Part shown: positions 10,730 through 22,644 of the stretch, in pieces
How positions within the stretch are numbered: position 1 is the first letter of the stretch
Layout of the letters: each line of letters begins with the position of its first letter
Source of the DNA: Gnetum montanum
Taxonomy: Eukaryota; Streptophyta; Gnetopsida; Gnetales; Gnetaceae
Length of the DNA: 48,896 nucleotides
Direction: 5' to 3'
NCBI GenBank assembly: GCA_015680685.1
Contig: MNCI01001999.1
Coordinates: forward strand, 1 to 48,896
Notes under the pieces: generated by a model
The model's input: the letters and a program-made list of their open reading frames with translations, nothing else
Told to the model about the DNA's origin: nothing
Databases searched by the model: none
Position numbers and translations under genes: made by a program

Positions 10730-11247
10730 TAGAATCCACTGACGAAACATTGTAACTTTGTTGCCCCATAAAAAAAATGGTCACCTAGTGTGGTTGCTCC
10801 TCATCATTAACCTTGGAGGCCAACTGAAGTAGTTCACAGCGTCAGTTTATCCACGAAAACAACTTTGGTCATCATGTCTTATGGGTTCTTTGATCTAAGA
10901 ATCTTCTTTAATAATAATACACCATCGCTTATCAATCCAAAAATATGGTGATACCTCAAATGAATATGCTTTGATCTTGCATGGAATGCTAGATTTTTAG
11001 CAAGATGAATGGCACTTTACTATCACTGTAAAGTGCATTGTTATCTTGTGTCTTGCCCAACTCTTTTAGAAAATTCTTCAACCAAATTATTTCTTTACTA
11101 GCTTATGAAATAGCCATATATTTTGCTTCTGTGGTTGAGAGAGCAACACTTTTATAAAGTCTAGACATCCAACTAATAGCAGTACCACCCAAAGTCTAGA
11201 CATAACTTGTTGTACTCCTTTTATTGTCCAAGTCTCCACCTAAATCA
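10730..11247 (-). pseudogene. Copia pol, RNase H and C-terminal end
   Basis: The minus strand encodes, with stops and small shifts, the copia RNase H signature series: SVALSTTEAKYMAIS, then KEIIWLKNFLKELG, then LYSDSK, and the terminal D(M)MTK motif of the ADMLTK type. The RT domain upstream falls in the N gap. RNase H removes the RNA strand during reverse transcription. This copy is dead because of several stops. Confidence 0.85.
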
Positions 11248-11939
11248 NNNNNNNNNNNNNNNNNNNNNNNNNNNNNNNNNNNNNNNNNNNNNNNNNNNNN
11301 NNNNNNNNNNNNNNNNNNNNNNNNNNNNNNNNNNNNNNNNNNNNNNNNNNNNNNNNNNNNNNNNNNNNNNNNNNNNNNNNNNNNNNNNNNNNNNNNNNNN
11401 NNNNNNNNNNNNNNNNNNNNNNNNNNNNNNNNNNNNNNNNNNNNNNNNNNNNNNNNNNNNNNNNNNNNNNNNNNNNNNNNNNNNNNNNNNNNNNNNNNNN
11501 NNNNNNNNNNNNNNNNNNNNNNNNNNNNNNNNNNNNNNNNNNNNNNNNNNNNNNNNNNNNNNNNNNNNNNNNNNNNNNNNNNNNNNNNNNNNNNNNNNNN
11601 NNNNNNNNNNNNNNNNNNNNNNNNNNNNNNNNNNNNNNNNNNNNNNNNNNNNNNNNNNNNNNNNNNNNNNNNNNNNNNNNNNNNNNNNNNNNNNNNNNNN
11701 NNNNNNNNNNNNNNNNNNNNNNNNNNNNNNNNNNNNNNNNNNNNNNNNNNNNNNNNNNNNNNNNNNNNNNNNNNNNNNNNNNNNNNNNNNNNNNNNNNNN
11801 NNNNNNNNNNNNNNNNNNNNNNNNNNNNNNNNNNNNNNNNNNNNNNNNNNNNNNNNNNNNNNNNNNNNNNNNNNNNNNNNNNNNNNNNNNNNNNNNNNNN
11901 NNNNNNNNNNNNNNNNNNNNNNNNNNNNNNNNNNNNNNN
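11248..11939. other. Assembly gap (692 N)
   Basis: Every base is N. It sits where the copia reverse transcriptase would be. A complete copia RT region would normally need more than this, so the gap size may be estimated or the element deleted here. Confidence 0.95.
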
Positions 11940-12991
11940 ACTAGCTTGCACCCTTCTAGCCACATCATTTTCTGAAATTTCCCCCAACTCAATCTTGTCA
12001 TGTTCTTTTGTCTATTCCCTTGCACACTTTGATTCTATGTCAATCTTGTCCTTAAACATCACATTTACATTAAAGGTAACATCCTTATGCCTTATGATCT
12101 TTTTATTCATAACCAATGAAAAAACACATTCTTGCTTTAGGACCAAGCTTATTTCTATCATTTAAATCAACATGCACATATGAGACACACACAAAAATTC
12201 TCAAATATGAAAGATTTGCCTCCTTCCCAGTCCATACCTCCTTTAGTATTCTAAACCCCAATGGAACTAAATGACCCTAATTAATGAGGTAGGCTATTGT
12301 GTTAATTGCATCTACCCAAAATTGCTTTGGTAGCCCAGAGTGGATTAGCATGCCCTTAGCTCTTTCATTCAAGGTTCTGCTCATCTAACCAATGACACCA
12401 TTTTGCTTTAGAATTTTTGGAACTACCTTGATCATCTTGATCCCATTTTCTAAACAGAAATTCTTGAATTCTTTTCTATCATATTCTTTTCCATTATCTA
12501 ACCTCAGACATTTGATCTTCAAACCAGTTTGATTTTCTACTTTAGCTTTTTGTCTTTTAAATGTAGCAAACACATCAAATTTATGTTTGAGAAAATAAAC
12601 CCATGCCTTTTTTGGTGGAATCGTCAATGAAGATGACATAATAGCTTGAGCCTTTTGGAGACTTTACTAGAGCTGGCCCCCATACATCTGAATGCATCAA
12701 TTCAAGCTTTTCAGTCTTTGATGTCCTCTATGTCTTTGAGAAAGTAACCCTTTTTTGCTTTCCATAGACATAATCTTCACACAAGCTAACATCAATAGAC
12801 TTCAAATTTGGTAACCTCCCCTTTGAAGCTAATAACTTGATACCTTTTTCATTCATGTGCCTGAGTCTTCAGTGCCATAAGATCAAATCAATACCATAGT
12901 TAGCAACTACCATTGTATGTTTCTTTACTATCATCATGTACAATGTTTCCAACTTACTACCTCATGCAACAACCAATTTTTCCTTGGTTAT
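11940..12991 (-). pseudogene. Copia pol, GAG-pre-integrase and integrase part
   Basis: Reading minus from about 12990, the order is: the end of the protease-integrase spacer (KEKLVVA), a GAG-pre-integrase HxRLxHM motif, CxxYVYGKQKRV, HSDVWGPA with a catalytic Asp, AWVYFLKHKFDVF, RLDNGKEY with the second catalytic Asp, and the NERAKGMLIHSGLPKQFW region. Several stops interrupt it (one clean stretch is 12385-12639). It continues the copia element whose gag-protease half lies at 31723-32333; gypsy element A separates the two. Confidence 0.88.
12987..12991. repeat. Left target-site duplication of gypsy element A
   Basis: GTTAT here corresponds to GTTGT at 31723-31727, matching at four of five bases. 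Removing one copy together with element A restores the copia reading frame across the junction, which supports these limits. Confidence 0.75.
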
Positions 12992-13853
12992 TGATGAAAC
13001 ATGGATTGGCTATGTCGACTAGGCCTTATTGACTAGGCCCCATCGATACATGATTTGATGCGTTGATGTGGCCCCATCGATGTAGTGTCTATTTTTGTCT
13101 ATAAATACATGCTCACCCACCATGTTTATGGGAATGTCTTGTCATAGTTGTAGCAGAGCTCTTGCAATTTTGTCATTTGAAAGTTAGAATATTTTTCTTA
13201 GTGCCCATAGTAGGAGTCAGAAAGTGTATAGATCTTTATTCAAGAACTGATGTACTTGAGCACACCAGCGTGAATGGAAATAAAGACAATTCTTTTGATT
13301 AAACCTTGTAACACTTGGAATAGATTAATGATTTATTTCTGCATTTACCATTTTTATTAATTACATGATTAATTAAGATAAGTAAGACTTTAATTAATTA
13401 ACTAATTAAGCTAAATAGATTCAATACATAAGTATAATGCTTTAAACATAACATACAATGCCTGGTAATCCTAGCAGTGCTTAACACTTGGTAACCTAGC
13501 AGTGTTGTATGCATTCAGGTTGTGTATAGAAAGTGGGACAAGATGCTTATGTGAGGATAGTTAGTTATTAATTAGCAATCAGATTAGTTAAATTGGTTAA
13601 TAAATTGAGTTTCAACTTGTTATCAATCGTAAGTGAATAAAATATAAAATAATAAAAATCATGTACCCCAATTACACTTAGCCGTACAACTAAGCTTCAC
13701 AAGTATAGTTGGAAAGACAACAATCATCATGATTAAATTTTAGTTCCTAGAACCAACATACTTAGGAACTTAAGGTTTGCAGAATTCGACTAAATTGCAC
13801 ATGAACACTTGTAATTTGTATGGTTGAGCATAGGATACACTTTTCACTCATCA
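12992..13853 (+). repeat. Element A 5' LTR
   Basis: Starts TGATGAAACATGG and ends CACTCATCA. U3 carries degenerate repeats of a gactaggccccatcgat type, then TATA box tctataaatac at about 13099-13109. Its partner at 30848-31722 has the same blocks in the same order. Confidence 0.9.
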
Positions 13854-13873
13854 TTGGTGCTATTACTGGGGAC
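13854..13873 (+). other. Element A primer-binding site (tRNA-Asp type)
   Basis: TTGGTGCTATTACTGGGGAC follows the LTR directly. It resembles the sequence complementary to the 3' end of plant tRNA-Asp (consensus TGGCGCCGTTGCCGGGGA), the primer used by Tat/Athila elements, with C-to-T type differences. Confidence 0.8.
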
Positions 13874-14016
13874 CTTTAGTTTGTTACGTGTGCTATCTAG
13901 GACTTAGTGAAAAATTATTTAACATCGTTGCAATGAATCCTAAAGTCATATCATACATCAAAATAACTATAATAATTATAAGAAAGCATGTTGCATTTCT
14001 TGTCTTGTAATATAAG

Positions 14017-16405
14017 ATGTTTTCTTCTCATAGGAGTGATTCTCCATCCAAGTTTGATGGAGTAAATCAATAGGTGCCCTACCAATACAAAGTGGTATAT
14101 GCTCATCCTGATGAGTATGTATTCAATTTCACCTTCATCCTACACTAGTATGAACAACTGCAGTGGGGAGGTATGGAGGGTAGAATTATGTTATTGTATG
14201 ATCAATCCATTTCTGTGATGCTTCACCAAACTCTTATGTGTTTGGCATCCAAGGGCTTCATGTTGAATATGTTGTGTAGGATAGTGACGCCAAGGATTAG
14301 CACCCCACTAATTCACAACATCTAAGGAATTGATAGCTAGAGTAGAGTTATGAGTTGACAAAGGGGAAGTGGTCCAATGATTCTTCATTTTTGAGATACC
14401 AAAAAGATGGTGGAGAACCCTTCTCTAGGAGTTTTTCATACAAAGAGACTCCTCTGTTTGACTTTGGTGAATGAGGTAAAAACCAAGACTTGCAATCCAT
14501 GATAGATAATCTTGGTTTTATCAAGAATAGATCCCATGACAAAGGGGGATCCAAAGAGGGGAGTCATGGCAAGGATGAGAGTAAGCAGTGTGATCATGAT
14601 CATGGCCATGAACACTGAAGAGGGAGTTGTAGGCACCATGATGATGCTAGTTCTCCTTCCTCTTCACCTTCTTCATCATCTTCTTCCTCTTCTAGCTTCA
14701 AATGCAATCATAGGGGACAAGATCGTGATGGAGGTGACCAATAGGACTAAGATGATTGTATGGATGGTTGAGCAAGTTAAGATCTGGGGTGTGGGCATTC
14801 AATAACCATGAGAGAAGGGGTATTAGAGGACATTGTAGGCACTAAGGTCATGGTTATGATGAGCCTTTTCTTGCCACTTGAAGCATGCTAAACATCATAG
14901 AGGTAGTGAGAATTTTGACAAGGCATGTGAAAGATAGTAGGATCAAGTGAATGGATATAAACAACATCTCCAAGTTTGAAGGGGGATATCGCTCTGATCC
15001 ACAAAATCATATTTAGGCTTTTCACGATGTCTATGCCTTACAAAACATAGAAAATGACTAGCAAACACTTAAGTTATTTCCCAGGAAACTCATCAAAGAA
15101 GCAGAAAGCTTGTACCAATCCTTGGAGCCAGAATCAATCTGTAGATGAAGTATAATGCTTGAACTATTTAATGGTAATTATTAAACGTACTTCCAAATGT
15201 TCAATTTGAGAAGGTAGATGCAAGGTTAAAAGCAAGAAACACATGAGTCCCTAGATGTTGTCATGGGTATATATTATTCCTTATTACGCTGATGCCCTAG
15301 CCATGGTTATTCTTAGCAAGAGAAACTTCACCACATCATAGATGGGCTTTGCTCTGAAATAAGAAGAACTCTTGGGATCTACACCCAAGGAAGACTATAA
15401 GAATTAAGAGGTCATTAGATCCAAAGGTTGATCGAGCAGGTAGCAAAAGAAGAACAAGAGTTGAGGAAACACGAAAGTACAGAAGAATGCAATTGAGATC
15501 CTTCCATTTGCAAGAGGGAGGTTTGATTTTGTAACAGTGAAGAGGAATCACTAGTTGATGAGGTGGTCTACTAGAAAAACCTTGCCAATTCAAAACTTTA
15601 CCTCTAAAATTTTGGATAAGGTATATTAGTTGTGGAACTCTATGGATAGTAGATATCAAGATATTTCAAAAATTTCTGAAGAGTCCAAAGAACAAAGTAG
15701 TGATTGTGACTGTAGGAGGTGAAATGAAGTTGAACGTGTCAATCAAAGGGGTAAGGGCAAGATTGCTACAGTAGAGGAAGTTGCAAAAATTGAATCAGAT
15801 AATGATGGTGGGCCCAATCTCTCCTAATATGAAGATTCTAAGGGGTGTTTTCCCATTATGTCACACTTACAGGAGTCTGGGATGTATGCTCTGGATCCAC
15901 GATTAGCAAAAAAATAAATACCTAGAAGATTATCTTATCCTCAAGGAAATCCTAGGTAGTTCCATCAACAATAACAATATTATCCAAGTGGAACTCCACC
16001 ACAACCATATGAGCAGTATCAATAGTGGTAGCAACCACAGTCATGGACGTTGCCACTGCCAAGGTAGCAATATCCTTACAGACAATCAGATCCATATGAG
16101 TATTAGGTTTAGCAAACCTTGTCTCCTTGTGACTCTTCCAATCATATTTATCCTTTCCAACATCACTACTATCCTTCTAAATACTATAGAACTTATTTTC
16201 CACATTTTAGAAGGGATATCACATTCCTACACCTATTCCTCCACCCTTGACATAGCTACCACCTACTTCATCCATGCAAGGTGAACTTCCAACCTAGCCA
16301 TAACAACACAATGCTACTAGGGCCATCAATCTAAAATTAGTTAATCAACTAAGTGGTTCAAAACCTCATGCTCAGAAAAGATCATTTTTCTAACCCAACA
16401 ACCCT
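14017..16405 (+). pseudogene. Element A gag
   Basis: The start is set at ATG 14017 (MFSSHRSDSPSKF), because element B begins its gag the same way (MSSSNKDDSPPKF at 41062). Shared blocks include KVVYAHPDE and MEGRIML. A His/Asp/Gly-rich linker with Ser runs follows at about 14500-14830, then nucleocapsid-like sequence. The motif YEDSKGCFPIMSHL (about 15829-15870) corresponds to YEHPKRCCPIVSHL in B. The C-terminal part is Pro/Gln/Tyr-rich. Gag would form the particle and bind RNA; this copy has many stops. Confidence 0.75.
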
Positions 16406-17280
16406 ATGAAGCCCTCACAAACTCAAGCAGCTAGTCACCCTACTCCTACCTCATCCTCTACAAACTATCCCATTGGAAACCCTTCAAACAAAATTCTACC
16501 TAAAATCCATATTGTTATGCTCACTTATGTTGTATCTAATTGTATTTGGGCTAGTAACCTTCCTAGGAAATTAGCTATTCATGGGAGTCCTCTTATCTAT
16601 TTGCAAATTGCTGGAAATGAACCATGTAAAACTCTTCTTGATTTAGGTTTTGATGTGAACTTGATTTCTCATGAGATATATATTTCCTAGAATCTACTAC
16701 CTCTTAAGAAGAGAAATATCCAATTGGAATTAGTAGATCAATCCATTATTGTTCCATTGGAACTAGTAGAAGACATTGTAACCACTATTTATGGGTGGTC
16801 TTATCCTGTTGATTTCCTAGTAATCAAGGTTGAGAATTGTAAGGAGAACTTCCCAATCATTATTGGAAGGGCATGGATAAGCACTATTGATGCAAGAATT
16901 GGACATTAGAGATCTTTTCCTAGTGATATATAAGGAAAATGAATTTGGAAAGATTGAGAAGAAATAGGTTCCATGCATTGCGTATAACGATATAGGATGT
17001 AATTGTGTGTAGAAACTCTAGTTTGTGAAATGAGCATCTATTTTTGCATGTAAGTAGTGTGCACATGAAGTAAATATTCAAAGGTGTCTACATGCAATAA
17101 CCACAAAATAAGAGGACACCCAGTGGTTGATTGTTGATTTTGAAAGCAACACAAGGTGCATGGAACCTACTAAGAGCCTAACATGCACTTATGTAGTAGG
17201 CATGGATGAACTAGAGCAAGTTTATCACCAACTCTCTAATAATGAAAATGATGATACTAATTGGGAAGAGTTGGAGATTC
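16406..17280 (+). pseudogene. Element A retropepsin-like protease
   Basis: The frame at 16406-16690 has a Thr/Ser/Pro-rich lead, PKIHIVMLTYVVSNCIW and the active-site region TLLDLGFDVNLI. DLG in place of DTG or DSG is usual for plant Tat/Athila-type proteases. The frame resumes at 16724-16909 with ELVEDIVTTIYGWSYPVDF and IIIGRAW (the flap and ILGRP-like end). A stop at 16688 separates the two parts. The sequence after it runs towards RT but is broken at 17285 by element I. Confidence 0.8.
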
Positions 17281-17285
17281 CTAAG
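17281..17285. repeat. Left target-site duplication of element I
   Basis: CTAAG here is identical to 23494-23498 and the two flank the LTR ends TGATGA and TCATCA exactly. Confidence 0.95.
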
Positions 17286-18514
17286 TGATGAGTGGCAAGG
17301 TACCCCTACTCAACCATATGAATATGAGTGTTTCATGCATGATTCAGTTGAACTCCATAGATGAGCTAGTTGTGATATCTAGATAGTTACTCGTTGATCG
17401 CAGTTCGCTATCTTCCCACCTGGACTAGTATTGGATTTGTCACGTATGGTTTAGTTGAGAGTGAGGTGTATGATATGTTCCTAAACTAATGCTACTCCTA
17501 GAGGCAATGGAAAATAACTTTAATTAAACTAGGAGGAAAAGGGAGAGAGAGTTAAGCTAATAGGAGGTAGGGAGAGAGAATCTAAATTAGCCTAAGTATG
17601 ATGAGAATTCGTTCCTTAATCACCTGTACACATCTTAGGCCCCATGCACAAATACCACTAGGATTACCAAGTGCATGGCCCGAGTACACTCCTAGGATAC
17701 CAAGTAGTCACATGTAGATGCTCGTGATTAAGTCATACTCATTCCATGTTTAATAACGATAATAATTAAGTAATTAAACTAAGTGAATGCTACAATGATG
17801 AAGTAATCTCGATCTTTATTTCTAGTCATGTGCATGTCCTAGTACGTCACACTTGAATAAATGGAGAGAGAGTTAAGCTAATAGGAGGTAGGGAGAGAGA
17901 ATCTAAATTAGCCTAAGTATGATGAGAATTCGTTCCTTAATCACCCGTACACATCTTAGGCCCCATGCACAAATACCACTAGGATTACCAAGTGCATGGC
18001 CTGAGTACACTCCTAGGATACCAAGTAGTCACACGTAGATGCTCGTGATTAAGTCATACTCATTCCATGTTTAATAACGATAATAATTAAGTAATTAAAC
18101 TAAGTGAATGCTACAATGATGAAGTAATCTCAATCTTTATTTCTGGTCATGTGCATGTCCTAGTACGTCACACTTGAATAAAGGATGTCATACAATTACA
18201 ATCATCACACTGTAGGCATGCACTGGGAGAAAGGGTTGATAAGAACTAACAAATGACTGAAAAACTAACTAACTAAGAACTAATTTCTAACTGCCTCTTC
18301 CCGTGTGCCTACATGTGTGTTTATAGGCCCACATAGGAACCACGATATGATGCACCCGATATTGCTTGTGAGGTCATGATATCACATACCTAATAATGGG
18401 GGTCTGATATTAGGACCCATCAGACCTGGTATCTTGTACTGATATCAGGGGTTCGATAATAGGGGTCCGATAATAGGGGTTCGATAATAGGACCTAACAG
18501 ACCATGACTCATCA
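17286..18514 (-). repeat. Element I 3' LTR (enlarged)
   Basis: Starts tgatgagtggcaaggta and ends catgactcatca. It is 380 bp longer than its partner because of a 321-bp tandem duplication and extra gataataggggt-type repeats at about 18420-18490. Read on the minus strand, the latter are U3 repeats upstream of a TATA-like cctataaacacac. Confidence 0.9.
17542..18183. repeat. 321-bp tandem duplication within element I 3' LTR
   Basis: The first copy (17542-17862) and the second (17863-18183) both run from gagagagagttaagctaata to acacttgaataaa. They differ at only a few positions. The 5' LTR (22645-23493) has a single copy, so the event happened after insertion. Confidence 0.9.
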
Positions 18515-18686
18515 TATTCCCATGATTGAATAACAACTCGTCCTTGAGTCAAAGAAAGTGAGGAATAAGTTCAATTGATTACACAGTGGATAGGTATGGG
18601 ATTATTGACTGACTAGGAATTTATTTATGCCACAGTGAAGAATTAAACAAAATTTGGACACACACAAAAGATAAAACTTGTGGAAC

Positions 18687-19124
18687 TCATGGGGTTCCTA
18701 GTGGTGGTAGCTCCTCCATGGGTGCCTTTCCTTTGTTCTGCAATCTAGGCTTCTGAGATTGATACCATTGAAGAAGTGCCTGATGTTTCTCCTCTTCTAT
18801 CCATGGATTATGAGCAGTCCATGCTAATGTTCCAATTTTTGATGGAGCTAGCACTTTCCATGGACATGGCAGCTGTGGGAACACTTGATTGGCCTTGACA
18901 TGCCATGTCACAAATTTCCGTCGTTCCTCTTCATAGGCTCAAGCCCTAACCTCTCCTCCTTTTGCTTGGATAGATTTTGCAGTAACAGGAGTTCTGTGAT
19001 GGATTCTAAATGATTATGCCTCCTTCTCTACATTTTCTGCATGAGGTCCTTAGCCTCTACCTCTCCCTGGCTGCTCAATTGCACCTTGAAAAGGTCCTCC
19101 TTGTTGTCCTCTTTTAGGGGTCAT
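18687..19124 (-). pseudogene. Element I shortened accessory ORF
   Basis: From ATG at 19124 one frame of 146 codons runs to a stop at 18687, with three internal stops. The N-terminus (MTPKRGQQGG, then RGRG) resembles the accessory ORF starts of D (MTSKRGVQGE) and A (MAPRPKHPP). The C-terminal part has LPCPWKV, AWTAHNPW and EEEKHQALLQW. This matches the C-terminal domain of element A (IPYPLDV, AWTVHDPR, EEKIKALLDAF at 30380-30500). The central domain and coiled coil present in A are absent. Function unknown. All three stops can be explained by single C-to-T changes. Confidence 0.6.
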
Positions 19125-20723
19125 CTATAATCACACAAAGATCAATTATTAGTAAGGTTATTGAAAGAAGTTCAATGATTTCATACCTTACTCATTTCCT
19201 TTAATAAATATTGAATTCTTTGCTTAGTGTGATTTTAGAGTTAGAAATTTTTTTCAAGGAAGTTGCCCTAAAAGTTTAATGTTTGACCTAATTTGTTTAG
19301 GTGACACATAAAAGGATATGTAATGGTTTTAAGGAACGTTTGATAAAATGATGATAAAGGAAAGAATAGATTTGACAATGAAGTACTCGGAGGGTATAAA
19401 ATGATGTGGTGGTGTGCAACAAGTACAAATTACAAAAGTCACGTAAGTGGATCCTCCCCAAAGAAGGTTCCAACCTATAATGCCTGTGCGTAACCACACC
19501 TTAAAATGTTCATAGGTACTAGAAGGGTTAAATGTAATCTACACTGATGCAATAAAACACATACATGTAGATACCACTATGATGAGGTATGAATTCTATG
19601 CTACACAAGACATAAGTCAAAAATACCCGAACAGTGAGATGAGGTGAATTGTAGAAGGGATTGCAGAGATTGGGACATGAGGTAATTGACCCAGGGCACA
19701 ATGAATCATGTGTGTAAGGCATGTTTAGTGTGTCATTAGCCTATCACTCCAAAATCAAGACCAAGTCCATTCCTTCAATCAATGACATCACATTGCTTCT
19801 TCCCATGATGGACAACCATAAGAGCATTGTGACAGCAAGGCGTATGATCACTTAGCATTTCATTCAAGGAAGGAGTGATTTTGCTTTGTGGGACTCATTT
19901 TTTTTCTTTTTGTTTTGAAGTCAATGCTTAATCTAGAGAGGCCGCCAAACTTCAGGCATGGGTGCATGTATTTCTACTGGAACCCCCTAGAATAGCATTG
20001 GGTTTTTCTTGATTGAGTGTCGTTATGACTCTTACTCTCATTTCTTGTTATATTTACAAGGATCTTAGTACAACCAAACTACATGGTAACTCCTACAGAT
20101 GTCACCAAAGAGAATTTGCAAGTCCCCTTTAATGTCACACCTTGGCCATTCCCTCTTGGTCCATCCTTCTTTGTTCTAGGTATAATGAACATAAAATTAC
20201 TTTAAGTTTTAATGATTATGAATATCATTGTACCTAGGGTAGAACCTCTTATTAATAGAATGGGTGAGTGGATGTTGTGGGCTCACTGTCCAAATAATTA
20301 GTCACCTAAAACTTGATAGCATAGAACACCACCTCAACCAATGAGTCACATGAATGTTTTATTCGTAGATGAGATTACTTATAAAAAGATAAAAAGACAA
20401 AATAGTAAATTGAAAAATGAAAAACTAGAAAAAAAATTGTAAAACTAAAGAAAATGAAAAATAGTTATTAATCCTACCTATTAGAATGGAGGATACCCCT
20501 CATAGCTAAACGGTTGAGCATAGCGAGGATTAATAAAGAAAAAGTTGGGATCCTTGCATGTTGGACGTATTAGGATCTAGTCATATCCAAATCACTAGGT
20601 GTCTTTTGATGTGGTGGTTGGAATGTACCCAGAGTGGGGTTCACACACTTGATTAATGTTGACATAGTGGGGCAAGTTATAAGATGTGGTCGATCGATAC
20701 GGGGTTGGCCCACTATGGCACAC
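19125..20723 (-). other. Element I non-coding spacer and accessory leader
   Basis: No pol is found here. Next to the accessory start lies TGTGATTATAG then ATG, identical to element A. The leader block TTTCTAACTCTAAAATCACA (about 19223-19242 on minus) resembles element D at 46797-46817. A TATA-like ttttatacc lies at about 19396-19404 on the minus strand. A purine block ggggaggatccactt (19446-19460 on minus) is shared with A, B and D. Confidence 0.5.
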
Positions 20724-22511
20724 TTAACTGTAAGATGGTATGCAAGGATTAGTATGTCTCCCTACGTGGAAATATTCATTGGGCCCCATAGTTGTTGAAG
20801 TATTGATTGGTGGCCCATAGAAAGTAACACGAGGCATTGGATTTGTGGAGGAAGATGCACCACAATGTTGGACTTGTGCTAGATTGGAGGATACAGTTGT
20901 CTTGGAACTGTGATGTCCCTTCTTACGGTCATGTCTAAAGAAGGGATGCCTTTGATGTTGTAAAGGGTTTCCACTATTATTGATAGTAGAAGCACAAGTA
21001 ACATTCATGGGTTGATGCTTGGTACAAATCCTTCATGTACAATTGGTGGCGATGTGGAAGGAGGTGAAGGATGAGAATATTGAAATTGAGGAGGAGTGTA
21101 AGGTACCCAAGGTGGTGGTCCTGTTGGAAAGGATATGGGTTGATAGTATTGAGGAGAATGATAGTAATGTGGTGAGATAGAGGATGTTGACCTGGTGGGG
21201 GAAACAGGATGTTGGACTTGATAAGCACTTAAATTTGGATGGTATGAAGGGTATGACCAGTTTGGGGGTGGCCTCCCCCATGACTGGGATTGTTGCCACT
21301 GTGATTGAACACAGTATCTTTGTACGAACTCTGGGTGTAACACTCTTTCCCAATGCTCCTATAAATGTGACAAGATTGGGCATTGGCCCTTGGGGTGATC
21401 ATACAGGCAAAGGTTTCATTGATACGTATGATTGGTAGTTGAGCTCTTATTTTTTTCAACCTTCTTTCTGATTATCTAAGGGTATTTTGTCCTACTTCTT
21501 GGTTCGTTATAACTCTACCTCCAACAATGTTGGTATATTCTCCACATTTTTTATACATCCATTCCATCATCTTATTGATCTTTGCCTCAATTTCATCCAA
21601 TGATTGTAATGCCGGCAAAGATGGTTCCTCCTCCTTGCGGTGAGTTTATTTCTCATCTTCATTATCATGGGCCCTTGTTGATTTAGGGTTTTGGGCGTAT
21701 TGATTTTTTTCAACATTCTCCCATTTAGCCATTTCTCCTTCTTCTTTTCCTACCCGCTTAATAAGCTCTTGGACTTGATGGGTCCGTAGGTCGTATAGTT
21801 GACCTCGAGCATACATCCTTACAGTTTCCCTTGTTTCATTACTGAGCCCATCTATGATATGGTACATTAGCCATTCCTCGGAGAATCCATGGCCTAGGCA
21901 GTTATTTAACAATGCATAATATCTTTCTAAGGCCATGTCCAAGGGTTCATGTTGTGCTTGTTTCCATTCTTGGATTTGTCTCCTCAAGGCTGACACTCTT
22001 ACATAACTTTGATATCCTTTGTTGAAGAGTTCTACCATTGTTGGCCAACATCGAATTGATTCTGGTCTTAAGGACCTATACCATACTTTTGCTTGGCCAA
22101 CGAGTGTCGTAGGAAAGAGCTTAATTTTTTTTCATCCATTATCAATGTTGTTCCATGCATAGGCATCATGGAAGGCTTGTAAATGTTGTTGCTGATCTAA
22201 ATCATAGCCTTCGGAAAACTTAGGAAAGTTGTTTAAGTCAAGCCTAGGTAGATGGCTTTCTTTGCGATGTGGGATATTCAAACAACCTCTTGTATATGCG
22301 TTAGGCCCTTAGTGGCCAGTAGGGGTTCATTGTCACTGGGTAGGTTATGCATTCATGAGTTGAGACGATGTTGTCTTCGTTTATGTTCATAGGAAACCCC
22401 TACATTAGATTGAGTACTCCAAACTTTAAATTCTTCATCATATAATTTGTTGGTTCTCCAATAAATTGCCTTACTTGTTGTTGCGTTATCATAGTCTTGT
22501 GAGAGAGACAT
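20724..22511 (-). pseudogene. Element I gag
   Basis: Start ATG is taken at 22511 (MSLSQDYDN). The capsid part is clear. LPRLDLNNFPKFSEGYD and HDAYAWNN precede an uninterrupted stretch at 21646-22038 with VRVSALRRQIQEWKQ, MALERYYALLNNCLGHGFSEEWL and MYHIIDGLSNETRE, which matches element B gag at about 39700-40000. A knuckle-like CLYDHPKGQCPILSHL lies at about 21360-21410. A Pro/Tyr/Ser-rich tail (21005-21343) follows. Small frame changes separate the pieces. Confidence 0.75.
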
Positions 22512-22624
22512 GGTTGTAAATTTGTGTGTGATTTATTGAAATTAATTTCTTTCCTAAAAGATATATCGTTAATGCCTTGTTACAGCGATCTTGTATGATG
22601 TAACTAATCTAAATAACTAGCACC

Positions 22625-22644
22625 ATCCCTGGCAACGGTGGTAA
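22625..22644 (-). other. Element I primer-binding site (tRNA-Asp type)
   Basis: On the minus strand TTACCACCGTTGCCAGGGAT directly follows the 5' LTR. It matches the tRNA-Asp-complementary consensus at about 14 of 18 positions and sets the element's orientation. Confidence 0.75.

Noticed and set aside
11196-12165. Long open frames spanning the N run
   Set aside because: They are open only because N codons cannot be stops; the real flanking signal is minus-strand copia pol.
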